A DNA stretch of 64,000 bases from Takakia lepidozioides (Eukaryota > Streptophyta > Takakiopsida > Takakiales > Takakiaceae): contig CM060732.1 in the NCBI GenBank assembly GCA_030704615.1, positions 37,863,053 through 37,927,052 of the forward strand, read 5' to 3'. Position numbers and translations under genes: made by a program. Below, one piece after another: positions 1-10,254 of the stretch. Within the stretch, counting starts at the first letter, position 1; the number at the start of each line of letters is the position of its first letter. The notes beneath the pieces were generated by a model, which saw only the letters and a program-made list of their open reading frames with translations, ran no database searches and was not told where the DNA came from.

Positions 1-1094
1 GCTGTGATGTTGACCAGTGTAAGAGGAGGGTCAGTGAGTCAATGGATTTAGCTGGATAGAAGGCCCCATTTGATTTACGGATCCCTCTCGTAAAACATTT
101 ACTACATGCAGCTTCGATTTAATGGTTTACCTGCTGCTTTTTTGATTGGACAGGGTTGCAAGACCTTTGCTTGTCAAAAGGGGGATGCCACTTCTGCTAC
201 AACAGAGTTCTCAGGTTTTGAGTTCAATCGATCACATTGTATCCAGTTTTGCCGCATAAACGCCCCCACACAGAGATTTGTGTGGGGCACTCCATGACAT
301 TTGTAGCCCATGGCATTTGACTGCTTTGTCATATCTTCCAAGAAAATTATTTTGTATCTCCCACATTCCAAGCTAAGGTTGGATACATATTGGATGGGTG
401 CTCACCATGCCGACTGCTTATCAGATGACAATCCCGGGTCCTAGAGCAGCAGTCCATGAGACTGTTGCATGCCAGCCCAAGCCATGAGCAGCCCCACATT
501 TACTGTTTGTAGGCATCTTCACATCCTTATGATCACATGACCATGTTGGGAAATTCTGGCACTCGCAACTGAATGAACGTATGTAAGCACACATGAAGTT
601 GCATTGACTCTACTTGCAAATGCACTTGGAAATGGTAGGGTGAGTGTGCTCCAGAAATGAGTGGCCCTGTCAGAGACGCAAACCTAGTGACATGTCAAGA
701 TGTCATTGGCCATATTAAGGAAAATTCCCTTTGGTTAAACACTTAGCTTTAAATAACTCTATAATTAGCATATTGTCCATCCGGTCTTTTTGCTTACCCT
801 TGGACTGCCTTGCTCAGGATCCTCTATGATTTTGCTGTGTGACACCTTTTTTTGCTTCTCCCTCAATGGTGTTTAGTTTTGCCTCCACGTGGTGATGATG
901 AATCCGGATATCGAGAGAGACGCACGCCTGACTTCGTCCTCTATGGGGACTTGGAAACCCTTCAAGATGAACACTGTCTACGTGCACAAGCATTGCAACG
1001 CGAATAGCTCATGATAGTCCGTACCATCCCACTCCATCAATCCACGCGCGTCTTTGTATGAGTCTTATGTTGGGCCGAGTAGGAGAATATTCTC
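1..1094. other. Unassigned flank upstream of LINE-A
   Basis: No coding region, repeat array or RNA gene could be recognised. The only ORFs are short and overlap on opposite strands (106-297 and 174-371). The stretch from about 900 to 1094 may be a degraded 5' part of the adjacent reverse-transcriptase gene, but no motif supports this. Confidence 0.4.
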
Positions 1095-1511
1095 ATGCAA
1101 CCCGAGCTTTCGTTCCTCTACCCCAGCACATGTTCCACTGATACTGTCCTAGCTTTGGAGAGTTTCCATCATGGTGCGGACGGCCTCTTCCTACCCTTTG
1201 TAAAGGACTTTGAACCTGACAAGGACCTTCAATTGGATCGTGACATTTTCATACAAACATTCACTCGTAGCCCTCATCTTGCAGCGGGCCCATCTGGATT
1301 GGCGTGATTGACTCAGTCCATAAGATTCTGCTAGTGGCCTTTCCCAGCTCTTCCAAGTTTGTTCTTTCTTTGGGACGGGGCATATACCTACCCCAATAAC
1401 ACGTTTGCTTGGATCAGCATGGCTCACGGCCATGTCCAAGCATACGGGTGGGATTTGTCCTATAGCAGTGGGGAAGTTTTGTATCGTTCGGTGAGTCGCT
1501 CTATCTGCATC
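1095..1511 (+). pseudogene. LINE-A reverse transcriptase, 5' portion (interrupted by MULE-1)
   Basis: Reading frames here match the region just before the catalytic palm of plant non-LTR-type reverse transcriptases. Visible pieces are HLAAGPSGL near 1275-1305, then GHIPTPITRLLGSAWL and GGICPIAVG near 1378-1470. A one-base frame change near 1470 leads into EVLYRSVSRSICIQF, which ends at the MULE-1 target site. The downstream half resumes after 14907 with FSPHQFGVVTPGG. The split position, the matching 9-bp flanks and the continuity of family motifs show that one ORF was broken by MULE-1. It was already damaged by frameshifts, so it is a pseudogene. The clade of the element is not certain. Confidence 0.72.
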
Positions 1512-1520
1512 CAGTTTCGG
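1512..1520. repeat. Target-site duplication, left side of MULE-1
   Basis: The 9 bases CAGTTTCGG lie directly outside the left terminal repeat and recur at 14899-14907 directly outside the right one. Nine bp is the usual target-duplication length for Mutator-like elements. This fixes the element borders to within a base or two. Confidence 0.85.
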
Positions 1521-1575
1521 GGGGCTGCTATTTCATGAGCGGCATGAGCATGAGCGGAAAAAAAAAAAGCATGAG
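1521..1575 (+). repeat. MULE-1 left terminal inverted repeat
   Basis: The tip GGGGCTGCTATTTCATGAGC is followed by several CATGAGC(GG) words and an A-run at about 1558-1569. The same tip occurs inverted at 14878-14898, and at the borders of MULE-2 (28703, 37795) and MULE-4 (42776). This identifies a family-wide terminus. Confidence 0.82.
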
Positions 1576-1740
1576 CAGACCATTGTGAGTCCACGGAAAT
1601 AGGGTTAGGAGGCACGGAAATAGGGTCATGTGAAGTTGGAATGTGGCACCAGTGGACTTGAAATGCAACATTTTATTGCAAATTTTGTGGCAAGCCACGT
1701 CTATACAAGTGTGTTCTAACTGTCATAGCCGGAATGGGCA

Positions 1741-2199
1741 CTACTCTCCTACACCCTCCGAGGAACTTGCCCCACCTTCTTCCTCATCCCCCTCATCCCC
1801 CTCATCCTCCGAGCTCTGTGATGCATCAGTTCCACTATGCCTCTCAAAAATCCCGTCCTCTCCTTGGGGGACTGTCCACCTCACCTCCTGGGAATCTTCT
1901 GCGTCTTCTCCCCCACTTTCCTCAGCAGAATCCAACACAAATCTACGAGCCCGACGGGCTCTAATAGCTGCTGCCTCCTCCCTCATCTTCATTTTCTTGA
2001 GGCTTGCCTCGTCTAAAATCTGTTGTACACGACTACGTTCGGAACACCTCCTAATGGACACCGAAGCAAGCCGGGCAGCATAAGTAGGAAGGATGTACTC
2101 CCTTTCTGGACTAGGCATGAAATCCCCCCTGGCAAAAAAAGGCACGTTCCTCCTGCCCATGAACTCCGGTGTAGACGTCCTCCGGCAGTACTTGGCATC
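1741..2199 (-). CDS. Last exon of the MULE-1 cargo gene, acidic C-terminus
   Basis: The acceptor TGTAG is at 2200-2204 and the exon ends at the TAG at 1741-1743. The protein has FFARGDFMPSPEREYILP, then a basic stretch (RARRARRFVLDSAEES), a WTVPQGEDGIFE motif, and a tail of Ser, Glu, Asp and Gly. The same order (FFARKSFLASP, GKFVIESASES, WTVPAGEDGIFE) is found in MULE-2 at 29419-29960. This conserved C-terminal module has no recognisable domain. It could be a DNA- or protein-binding tail. Confidence 0.6.
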   Translation of the reverse strand, partial: DAKYCRRTSTPEFMGRRNVPFFARGDFMPSPEREYILPTYAARLASVSIRRCSERSRVQQILDEASLKKMKMREEAAAIRARRARRFVLDSAEESGGEDAEDSQEVRWTVPQGEDGIFERHSGTDASQSSEDEGDEGDEEEGGASSSEGVGE

Positions 2200-2328
2200 C
2201 TACAGTAAGAACAAATCCACTTCAAGAATGTCAATACCAGCACAACCAGAAAGGGTTTTCAATGAAATAAGAGAGCGGAGGGAGGTGCCTCACAAAATCT
2301 GGAGGCAACTTATAATGCCACCACTCAC

Positions 2329-2527
2329 TCGTAAACCGGGGGCTCCTCGGCCTCGATCCCAACTTCCTCCCCCTGCTCCTTCTCGGATTTTTCCTCATCC
2401 TCTGAGGATGCCTCTTCCTCTTTCGGTAGACGTTCAGCCGCTGCAAGTTCCGAGTTGTGGAGGGCAGTATCTGGCTCGAAGGCGAACACATGCCTGTCGG
2501 ACAACGTCCCTGCCCACATTGAAGCAC
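2329..2527 (-). CDS. MULE-1 cargo: methylase exon after motif I
   Basis: The exon lies between acceptor CCTCAG (2528-2533) and donor GTGAGT (2323-2328). It encodes GASMWAGTLSDRHVFAFEPD and then a Glu/Lys-rich acidic tail. In N6/N4 methylases the segment after the FxGxG loop has the form A...gR.fvgiE.d, where the acidic residue contacts the adenosyl ribose. SDRHVFAFEPD fits that pattern. The MULE-2 exon 30015-30246 has the same boundaries and the form SNRFVFSFEGD. Confidence 0.6.
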
Positions 2528-2611
2528 CTGAGGAACAAAGCGGGCGGTTAATAGCTTGCGGCATGCAATTGCAATGGGGCCAGGGGACAAACTGAGCACG
2601 TGAAGGCTTAC

Positions 2612-2876
2612 CCGTGCCGCATGTGAAGTCCAGAATCCACCCTTGGACATCCGAGCACGTCTCCATGAGGGTTTGGATGAAATCAGGGCTCCGGGTCCGG
2701 CTGTACCGCCACGGTTTGCCTGTCTTTGTGTCCTTCGGCATACTAGAGTGGGGCACATAGTTGTAGAGGACATCGTAGGTTACAGGGTCCACAGCGGCAT
2801 CAACAAGACGACCGTCGTTGCGGAATTTGAACGTAGACCCTCTCTTCACAAAGCAATATGCCTCAAACACCAATGT
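2612..2876 (-). CDS. MULE-1 cargo: methylase exon with SAM-binding motif I
   Basis: The exon is bounded by an acceptor at 2877-2878 (GTGCAG) and a GTAAGC donor at 2606-2611. It encodes TLVFEAYCFVKRG, then GKPWRYSRTRSPDFIQTLMETC and ILDFTCGTG at the exon end. The sequence KP.....l...l........lD.tcGtG is the typical C-terminal methylase signature, in which a Lys/Arg-Pro/Ser segment precedes the glycine-rich SAM loop. The intron falls immediately after the loop, and at the same codon in MULE-2. Confidence 0.62.
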
Positions 2877-2999
2877 CTGCACATCCAACAAAGAAGGGAT
2901 CAATTCCAGGGTCTACTTAACATACACCACAATATGAAGTGAATGCAATAGATTGATAACTTACACTTTGGCCCTCTGTTCGCAACCCCTGCGTACTGA

Positions 3000-3731
3000 T
3001 GCAGAATCATTTTCTGAGGAGGACCAGGGTGACACTTTTCGGTGTCCACCTTGCCACCGCATTCTCTGTGGTCTTCCCTCTCGTGGCAAGGACAACCACA
3101 CATCCACCGTCATCCAGCATCCCCTCCCGCCAGCCAGCCCAAACCCGGCTTTCCAGTAGTCCTCAGTAAACCTGTTCCAGGTGGGCACACCATCCAGGCC
3201 CTCCAGCAGCTCCCCATCTGGAATGTCGAGGAGAATCATGTCGCAAGCTCTCTCCACCTCAACCCCCCCCCGAGTGCTCTTGCAATTCGTGCTCACAGCC
3301 GTGAAGAATTCCATCATGGCTTCAAAACCAGGGGTGTCTTTAGGCTCTGTACCGCCAGCCCTCTTCTTGGCTTTCCCCTTCTGCTCCGCCAGAGACTTGT
3401 TGTGTGCCACCTTCTTCGCCCTGGCAGCGAGAGCGTCAAGGAAGCTCTCATTGACGCATTGGATGATGGTTGGAGGTTCTAGCTTTGGCCTGTGCGTAAA
3501 CGTCACCGCCGAATACCGGCGTGTAGGCTCGCCCTCAAATGCCAACTTCTTGGCAGAGCCAGTCCCACTCCGAACTGACTTGGGAACCCGGACGACCGGT
3601 GACTGGGTAGGAGCAACAGCAGTCGCAGGACCTTGAACAAAATCGGCGTCGGAGTCACTCTCTTGGGTCCCCTCCTGCGCCTCCTCCGATGCCCCGATGG
3701 TTTTCTTCTTTTTGGGTGTTACTGCAGTCAC
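3000..3731 (-). CDS. MULE-1 cargo: region with candidate degenerate motif IV
   Basis: A Lys-rich linker is followed by NESFLDALAARAKKVAHNK and, near 3205-3245, CDMILLDIPDGELL, then WNRFTEDYWKAGFGLAGG. In beta-type N6/N4 methylases a DPPY motif precedes the SAM loop, with W/F residues and a Gly-rich strand after it. DIPD sits where DPPY would be expected. If the alignment is right, the catalytic motif is altered. A frame change near 3125 joins it to LDDGGCVVVLATRGK, which would be the next strand. This is weaker than the motif I evidence. Confidence 0.4.
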
Positions 3732-4121
3732 CTGTTTCCTTGTCCTTTTCCTTTGACCTTACTCTTCTCATGCAATTTCTCCTGAATTCCTGCCTGAGCA
3801 AGCTCTGCCGCTTTCCTGGAGTTCGCAAACGCTTTTGCCTCTTTTGCACCCAACGGAGGCAGCGGAGCCCGGTTTCGTCGGAATTCAGCATCCAGCTTCA
3901 ATTGAAACTCGGATGGGTCGAGCGAGCCGGGCGGAAGGTCCACATACCAAGGGCAATCACGCAAATGTTCCACATGCCACTCCTTCACAATATCGTCAGT
4001 GTACATGGAGTCAGCCCCAGGGTTCCTCCATGCCAGGAAGAATGGTGGCTCGAAAGACAGATGACCTTTCTCCAAAAGGGAGAACTTACAGTACCTGCAT
4101 TCATGAAAAACACAATGAGGT

Positions 4122-4800
4122 CCGAAAATGGCTAAGTCCCTGAACGGCAATAGGGCCTACAACTGGAAATGGCGCCGAATTTCCACTTCAGGGCCACCCA
4201 GTCTAGGGACTTAGCCCGAAAATGGCTAAGTCCCTGAACGGCAATAGGGCCTGGAACTGGAAAATGGCGCCGAATTTCCACTTCAGGGCCAGCCAGTCTA
4301 GGGACTTAGCCCGAAAATGGCTAAGTCCCTGAACGGCAATAGGGCCTGGAACTGGAAAATGGCGCCGAATTTCCAGTTCAGGGCCAGCCAGTCTAGGGAC
4401 TTAGCCCGAAAATGGCTAAGTCCCTGAACGGCAATAGGGCCTGGAACTGGAAAATGGCGCCGAATTTCCAGTTCAGGGCCACCCAGTCTAGGGACTTAGC
4501 CCGAAAATGGCTAAGTCCCTGGACGGCAATAGGGCCTAGAACTGGAAAACGGCGCCGAATTTCCAGTTCCGGTCCAGCCCACTAGGGACTTAGGCCCGAA
4601 AATGGCTAAGTCCCTGAACGGCAATAGGGCCTACAACTGGAAAATGGCGCCGAATTTCCACTTCAGGGCCAGCCAGTCTAGGGACTTAGACCGAAAATGG
4701 CTAAGTCCCTGGACGGCAATAGGGCCTGGAACTGGAAAATGGCGCCGAATTTCCAGTTCCGGGCCAGCCAGTCTAGGGACTTAGCCATTTTCGGAGCCCT
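4122..4800. repeat. 95-bp tandem array inside an intron of the MULE-1 cargo gene
   Basis: Seven units start at 4122, 4216, 4311, 4406, 4501, 4596 and 4691 (spacing 94-95 bp). Each has CCGAAAATGGCTAAGTCCC, then AATGGCGCCGAATTTCCA, then TAGGGACTTAG, so each unit is itself an imperfect inverted repeat (CTAAGTCCC/GGGACTTAG). The array lies between the exons ending at 4095 and starting at 4894. Confidence 0.93.
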
Positions 4801-6108
4801 GACTGGAAATTCGGCGCCATTTTCCCTAACACCACTTGAGGCCTCTAACATCCTGAAATGCCAGGACTTGAAAGAAAGGCAGCGCGTATGTACCTGTACA
4901 GAAGGCGCATTGCTGCTTTGTCCGCGTTCGGCTGGTCGGTGAACTCGTGGCTCCGGCGAGCATCTGCTATCTCCCGAAAGAATAGGTTGGTTTTGTAGAG
5001 CAGAAAGTACCTCGTCACATAGTCACGTAGGCTCTCTGCTGCAGGAGATATCTCCATCTTGAACTGATGTGCTTGTGTGTCCAGCTGCTCTTGCGCATTC
5101 GTCGTCACCTGTGGAGATTGTCCATCAGATCGCTTTCCTCAAAAAATACAATGAATCCACCCCCTACTAGAGTAGAAGCCCCAAACGAAGCGTGGGAAGT
5201 ACCTGAAACCACCATGTCATGCGGTTCATCCACATGTCGAATGTGGGGTCAGAGAGTTTGTCCGGTTTGGGGAAGCTCCACATGTCCCTGGTACTTTGGA
5301 AACCATTCCAGATTTGGAGCCACCGGGTCTGTCCAACCACCCAGCATATTCGTAAGCGCCAAACACCACAAAAGGAGTTGTTGCCACCACAATTTGGTTA
5401 AGAATGTATCACCTTTTCTGTTGCATCCACACAGGATGTGGCTAGACGATGGAGCTTCTCCAATGTCATCGTGGGCTTCAGAGCGCGAGAGTAGTGCTTC
5501 CCCACCTCCACCAGAAAGTCGGCACCAAGGGCGGGATCAGCTATGGCCACGTACTTTACCATCCGCGACTTGTACTTTATGCGGGCCCTCACCTCCGCAG
5601 CTTTGACATACGATTCGAGTTCCGGGAGGGTTGGATTCTTCTCCTCTGACTCCATGTAGAACCTCCGCGCATGTGCCAAATCCTGCTGTATTTTCGTCTG
5701 TCAAGAATGCGCACATAAGATTAGAGATCCTGCTCAACACAATTTCTTCTATTGGGGGAGGAGAGACAGATTAGCTCAACAAAACTGTCAGGAGCTTTAC
5801 CCGAAATATGTAGTCCACCATGGCGTCGACGCTCAGCCTATACCAGGTTCTGTCTGCCTTTGCCTCCGACTTGCGCAGGAGGTCGGCACTGAGGGAATTG
5901 GCAAACTCTTGCACCCCCTGCTTCCCGACATCCTTCACTCGGAAGAGCATATGGGACAAGTTGGTGGCAATGAAGGCATTCTCAGTCACCCTGCAGTGCC
6001 ACATTTCCATCAAACAATACTGAAATGGGAATTTTCATCATATATGAGGATTCGCAATGAAATGACTTCCAAATTCAAAGTCCAAAAGCGAGAGGGGTTG
6101 TAGCTTAC

Positions 6109-6575
6109 GAGTTGATGTCGGCCATTGCAGCTTTGAGAAGACTGCGATCTTTGGGCCCGCAACCTTCAGCACAACACAATCGACGGCGAAATGCCAATCG
6201 AGATCGTTGGGGTGGGCTTGGGCAATGTGCTCCATCCATGCCAGGAGGCGATGATTGCCGTCCCACACGTAGAACATCTTACCGGACATGTGCTGGAAAA
6301 GAGGATCACTAGCAATCGATCTCTCGAACTCCTCATTTCGCGTTTGCCAATGGGGACCCCATTTGTCCACCTCATCGGAAGTGTGGGCACGGGAAGCTCC
6401 GTGGTCGTTCTCAATGGAAACGTAAAACGCGGCAGACCCCATTCGATATCCATCCCGGAAAGAGAATTTCAGCTTGTCGATATCGCCTGGGAGGGCAGGT
6501 CTCACCACCTGCAATGACACCAAGCGGCAAAGGGGAATTCGAAGCTTGGCCGGGTACACCCATGCCCCCCAGCAC
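6109..6575 (-). CDS. MULE-1 cargo: ParB/sulfiredoxin-like exon
   Basis: The exon encodes LRIPLCRLVSLQVVRPALP, DIDKLKFSFRDGYRMG and, near 6243-6265, YVWDGNHRLLAWMEHI. ParB-type N-terminal domains show this order: a short strand with v.i..l...r..p, a l..si...G helix, and a GxHR..A motif that binds nucleotide phosphates. Here the motif is DGNHRLLAW. A frame change near 6150 leads to AAMADINS and the donor GTAAGC at 6103-6108. Without profile searches the fold assignment rests on motif order alone. Confidence 0.55.
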
Positions 6576-7411
6576 CCTGCCAATGTTGCTGTGGGTTGCC
6601 TCCAACATCTTGGCAGCGGCCAACTTCATATCCGCCTCAGACATGACGTCTGCTGCAGAGGGGTTTTCCGGCAGCCCACCAGGACCGCCAAATCCAGCCT
6701 GTATGCTCCGGGTTTGGGGCCTGGGGATGTCCGGGAGGATGTCATCCTGGTCAGAAACCTCCATGTCGTCCTCCTCAACAGGGTCAGCCACCTGCGAAAC
6801 CACCTCCAGCACTCTCGTCGTCTCTACTGCCCTCTCCCTGGCTTCACCTCGAACTTGCACAATCCGTGCTCTTTCAGGTGTTCTTTCCTCTCCTCCACTC
6901 TCCACCGTATGGGTAATTGCGGGGGCTGCTCTTGCCCGCGATGGTCTAACCGGTGTTACTACTGCCTCTCTGTGGTGTCTTGGAGGGATCCACCGTCTCT
7001 GTGTGTCCCTCGCTTACATTGGCATCTGTCATTTGGGCACCCCTGGCCTCTTCAGCTGCCTTTTGTCTTTCCTCCTGGCTAGCATTCTGTCTCGTCTGTT
7101 CTTTTGCCCTCTCTTTTGCCCTCTCACGGGCTTTCTGTTTCTTACTAGGGCTAGCAGCAGGGGAGCCCCCCAGGACGACCACCTTTGATTGAGGCGAACT
7201 GACACCCTCGCGCGCACTGCTCACTCCCCCCTCCGCAGCCCGTGACTGCTCTCTCGTCTGCCGGGGATTGCATGTGCTTAGCTTTCTTCTTTTTCTTTGC
7301 GTGGGCGGGCCCTACTGCATGTGCATGAACAACCTCCATTGCCGGATCTGCTGTCCTCATGTCCTCACGCCTCCCTTCACCTGCCATGCCTGCACCAACC
7401 CCCAACTCCAT

Positions 7412-8280
7412 ACTACTCTGTCGTAATCTCGTTGCAAGTCCTCCCGTCCACCAACAAAAGGTTTAAGTTTGCCCTCTCGCCCCAAGTTGGGCGATTCAAA
7501 CATGCGATGAGTTGGAGCTGTCGATGATACCACCAGCGTGCCGGGCTCGTCGTCACTCTGTCATTGACAAAAATCGTGAAAACCAACATCGGTGCAAAAA
7601 GCAGCATCGCAACGAGCAGCGCAACCACCATAGCAACAATCATGTAGCAAAAATGAAAACATAACATAACATGGAGAGCCATGCAACAACAATGAAAACA
7701 AATGCAACCATTGCCTAAGAATGACATGCACAAGCAGCCTTCTCCAGAGCTGCCGGATTTGCACACGCATTGCAAACAATCTAAGGTTCACTCAACTATC
7801 TAAAGTTCACTCATACAGCAAAGCCAGGATGAAGATGCAAAAACAAAGCGAGGTAACAAAGCGAAAGCAAAAAATAAATCGAACAAACCGAAAGCAGAAG
7901 TGGCTTGCCTGAGAGTACTCGGCTTCAGTTGGCGCAGTTTGTGAGCAAGACACTGGAACCCTGCTGGAGCTTCAGTTTGGCCATGCGAGAGATTGGCCGT
8001 CGTCCGTAGTACAGAGCTTTCAACTTCCGCCGCGGTCTGGATGTGAGGTCTCTCTCAGGAGAGCCACGCCCTTCAGGCGGCATAAGTCCCAGCCAAAAAG
8101 ATCTCCTTTTTTGGGGTACATGCCTGGAATACCATGTTAAGCCAAGATTAGCATGAGATTTAGGGTACGTGTCCAGGAAGCCATGCGTCGCCAGCCCGAA
8201 TAATAACCGACGGCGGTCGACATTTATTGCCCAACTGCGCAATTAAATGTCGGATGAAGCCCTCCATGTCGGATGAAAAT
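7412..8280. other. Spacer between the divergent MULE-1 genes
   Basis: No gene was recognised. The stretch separates the start of the minus-strand cargo gene from the inverted-repeat array. It would be expected to hold the promoter of the cargo gene, but no TATA box or other element could be assigned with confidence. Confidence 0.35.
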
Positions 8281-9440
8281 CGACGTAAACAGTCCCGGAA
8301 TTTCCAACGTAGAGGTAATTCGGAGCGCTGCACGATGGAATTTTGGCGCCGGATTTCCATCCTGCAGGTAATTCGGAGCGCAGCAGGATGGATATCCGGC
8401 GCCGAATTTCCATCCGCGGAGGAAGGGCGGCGCGCCGAATTTCCCTCACGCAGGTAATTCGGTGCCGAATTTCCATCGTGCAGGTAATTCGAATACCGGA
8501 TGAATGGAAATTCTGCGCCGAATTTCCATCCTGCAGGTAATTCGAATCCCGGATGAATGGAAATTCGGCGCCGAATTTCCATCCAGCAGGTAAGTGGAAT
8601 CCCGGATGGATGGAGATTCGGCGCCGAATTTCCATCCTGCAGGTAATTCGAATCCGGATGAATGGAAATTCGGCGCCGAATTTCCATCCAGCAGGTAGTC
8701 GGATGTGGCCGTATGGATATTCGGCGCCGAATTTCCATTCGCCATGTATTTCTGAGCGAGGAATTACCTTCGGCAGGTAATTCCCAGATGAGAATTACCT
8801 TCCTGCAGGTAATTCGTCGATCAGAATTACCTTCGTGCAGGTAATTCTGGACGAGGAATTAACATCCTACCGGCATCGATTGGAATTACCTGCAGGAAGG
8901 TAATTCTCATCTGGAAATTACCTGCACGAAGGTAATTCTCACTGGATTACCTGCACGAAGGTAATTCTGATCGATGAATATATGCGAATGGAAATTCGGC
9001 GCCGAATATCCATACGCCACCGATCCGACTTATCTGCTGGATGGAAATCGGCGCCGAATTCCCTTCATCCGGGATTCGAATTACCTGCAGGATGGAAATT
9101 CGGCGCCGAATTTCCATTTATCCGGGATTCCAGTTACCTGCAGGATGGAAATTCGGCGCCGAATCTCCATCCATCCGGGATTCCACTTACCTGCTGGATG
9201 GAAATTCGGCGCCGAATTTCCATTCATCCGGGATTCGAATTACCTGCAGGATGGAAATTCGGCGCCGAATTTCCATTTATCCGGGATTCCACTTACCTGC
9301 TGGATGGAAATTCGGCGCCGAATCTCCATCCATCCGAGATTCCACTTACCTGCTGGATGGAAATTCGGCGCCGAATCTCCATCCATCCGGGATTCCACTT
9401 ACCTGCTGGATGGAAATTCGGCGCCGAATTTCCATCCGGG
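8281..9440. repeat. Inverted pair of 53-bp tandem arrays (about 1.16 kb palindrome)
   Basis: Left-arm GGCGCC cores lie at 8345, 8398, 8514 (TGCGCC), 8567, 8620, 8672 and 8723. Right-arm cores lie at 8998, 9050, 9102, 9155, 9208, 9261, 9314, 9367 and 9420. The spacing is almost always 51-53 bp. Units read GGAAATTCGGCGCCGAATTT joined by CTGCAGGTAATTCG-type linkers, and the right arm is the reverse complement of the left. The centre, near 8865, has smaller palindromes of the form GAATTACCT..AGGTAATTC. Long ORFs across it are translation artefacts of the repeat. Confidence 0.95.
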
Positions 9441-10115
9441 GGATGGTCTCTGTCGGAGAGGTGCCGCCTCTCCGCCGCTCTGTTGGATATTCAGGCCCGA
9501 ATTTCCGTCCCGGGGGTTGAAATATGACGGCCAGGTGCCGACCTCTCCCTTCTCCCCGACTGCATTGGAACGGCCCCGAATTGAAATTCGGCGCCGTTTT
9601 CCCATCTGGGGAGGTTTTTATGTCGGCCAGTTTTCGGTCTGACCCCCCGACAAGACTTCCTTTGGGGGGGCCCGGATGGAAATTCGGCGCCGAATCTCCA
9701 TCCAGGGGATGTTCTCTGTCGCACACTCGCCGGCCTCTGCGCCCGAGGCGACTTCATCCGGGCGTCCCCTGTTCGATATTCGGTGCCGAATTTCCGTCCG
9801 GGGGTTGAAATGTGACGGCCAAGTGCCGGCCACTCCCCCCTCCCCGACTGCATCCGAACCGCCCCGGATGGAAATTCGGCGCCGTTTTTCCATCTGGGGA
9901 TGTTTTTATGCCGTCCAGTTTTCGGCCTGACCCCCCGACACGACTCCCTTTGGGGGCCCGGATGGAAATTCGGCGCCGAATCTCCATCCAGGGGATGTTC
10001 TCTGTCGCACACGCGCCGGCCTCTGCGCCCGAGGCGACTTCATCCGGGCTTCCTCTGTTGGATATTGGGTGCCGAATTTCCATTCGGGGGTAGTAATGTG
10101 ACGGCACGGTGCCGG
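9441..10115. repeat. Tandem array with ~266-286-bp units
   Basis: Two and a half units begin with GGATG(G/T)TCTCTGTC at 9441, 9707 and 9993. Each holds GGCGCCGTTTTTCCATCTGG and GGAAATTCGGCGCCGAATCT plus CCCCCCGACA. It adjoins the 53-bp array directly and uses the same palindromic core. Confidence 0.9.
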
Positions 10116-10254
10116 CTTCTCCCCTTCAGCCGTCATCATCCGGACGGCCCCCCACTTTCTGACTGCATACCGTTGGCAGTTATTGCGCAAAGACGAGGGG
10201 CCGCATTCCGGAGACAAGGTTCATTAACACTCTGACTGTGGATTTTTGAGATAG

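Larger units (their letters stand above)
1741..7411 (-). pseudogene. MULE-1 cargo gene: ParB-like domain plus N6/N4 DNA-methyltransferase-like domain, multi-exon
   Basis: The gene runs from a Met near 7411 to a TAG at 1741-1743. A charged, low-complexity N-terminus (about 7411-6600, with frame changes near 7224 and 6930) leads into a ParB/Srx-like exon (6109-6575). Then come exons at about 5801-5990, 5413-5697, 5203-5328, 4894-5108, 3735-4095, a methylase block (about 3000-3731), 2612-2876, 2329-2527 and 1741-2199. From 5801 to 4095 the junctions are GT/AG and the reading phase is kept across every join, which argues for a genuine spliced gene. Frameshifts near 6560, 6150, 3735 and 3125 suggest this copy is dead. 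ParB plus methylase fusions are known from phages and bacteria. Their use by a plant MULE as cargo is inference, and the target and activity are unknown. Confidence 0.62.

Noticed and set aside
1643-2551. Plus-strand Pro/Ser-rich ORFs
   Set aside because: They are antisense shadows of acidic and Ser-rich exons of the minus-strand cargo gene.
1741-7411. Bacterial or phage contamination suggested by ParB and DNA-methylase domains
   Set aside because: The gene has spliceosomal-type introns with kept phase, lies inside a MULE with target duplications in a plant LINE, and has a relative in a second MULE.
8281-9440. CRISPR-like regular repeats
   Set aside because: Units are contiguous, palindromic and without unique spacers, and the context is a plant transposon.
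8160-9808. Long overlapping ORFs with repeated EIRRRIS-like peptides
   Set aside because: They are translations of the 53-bp and 270-bp GGCGCC arrays in several frames on both strands; the unit length keeps frames open. Not genes.
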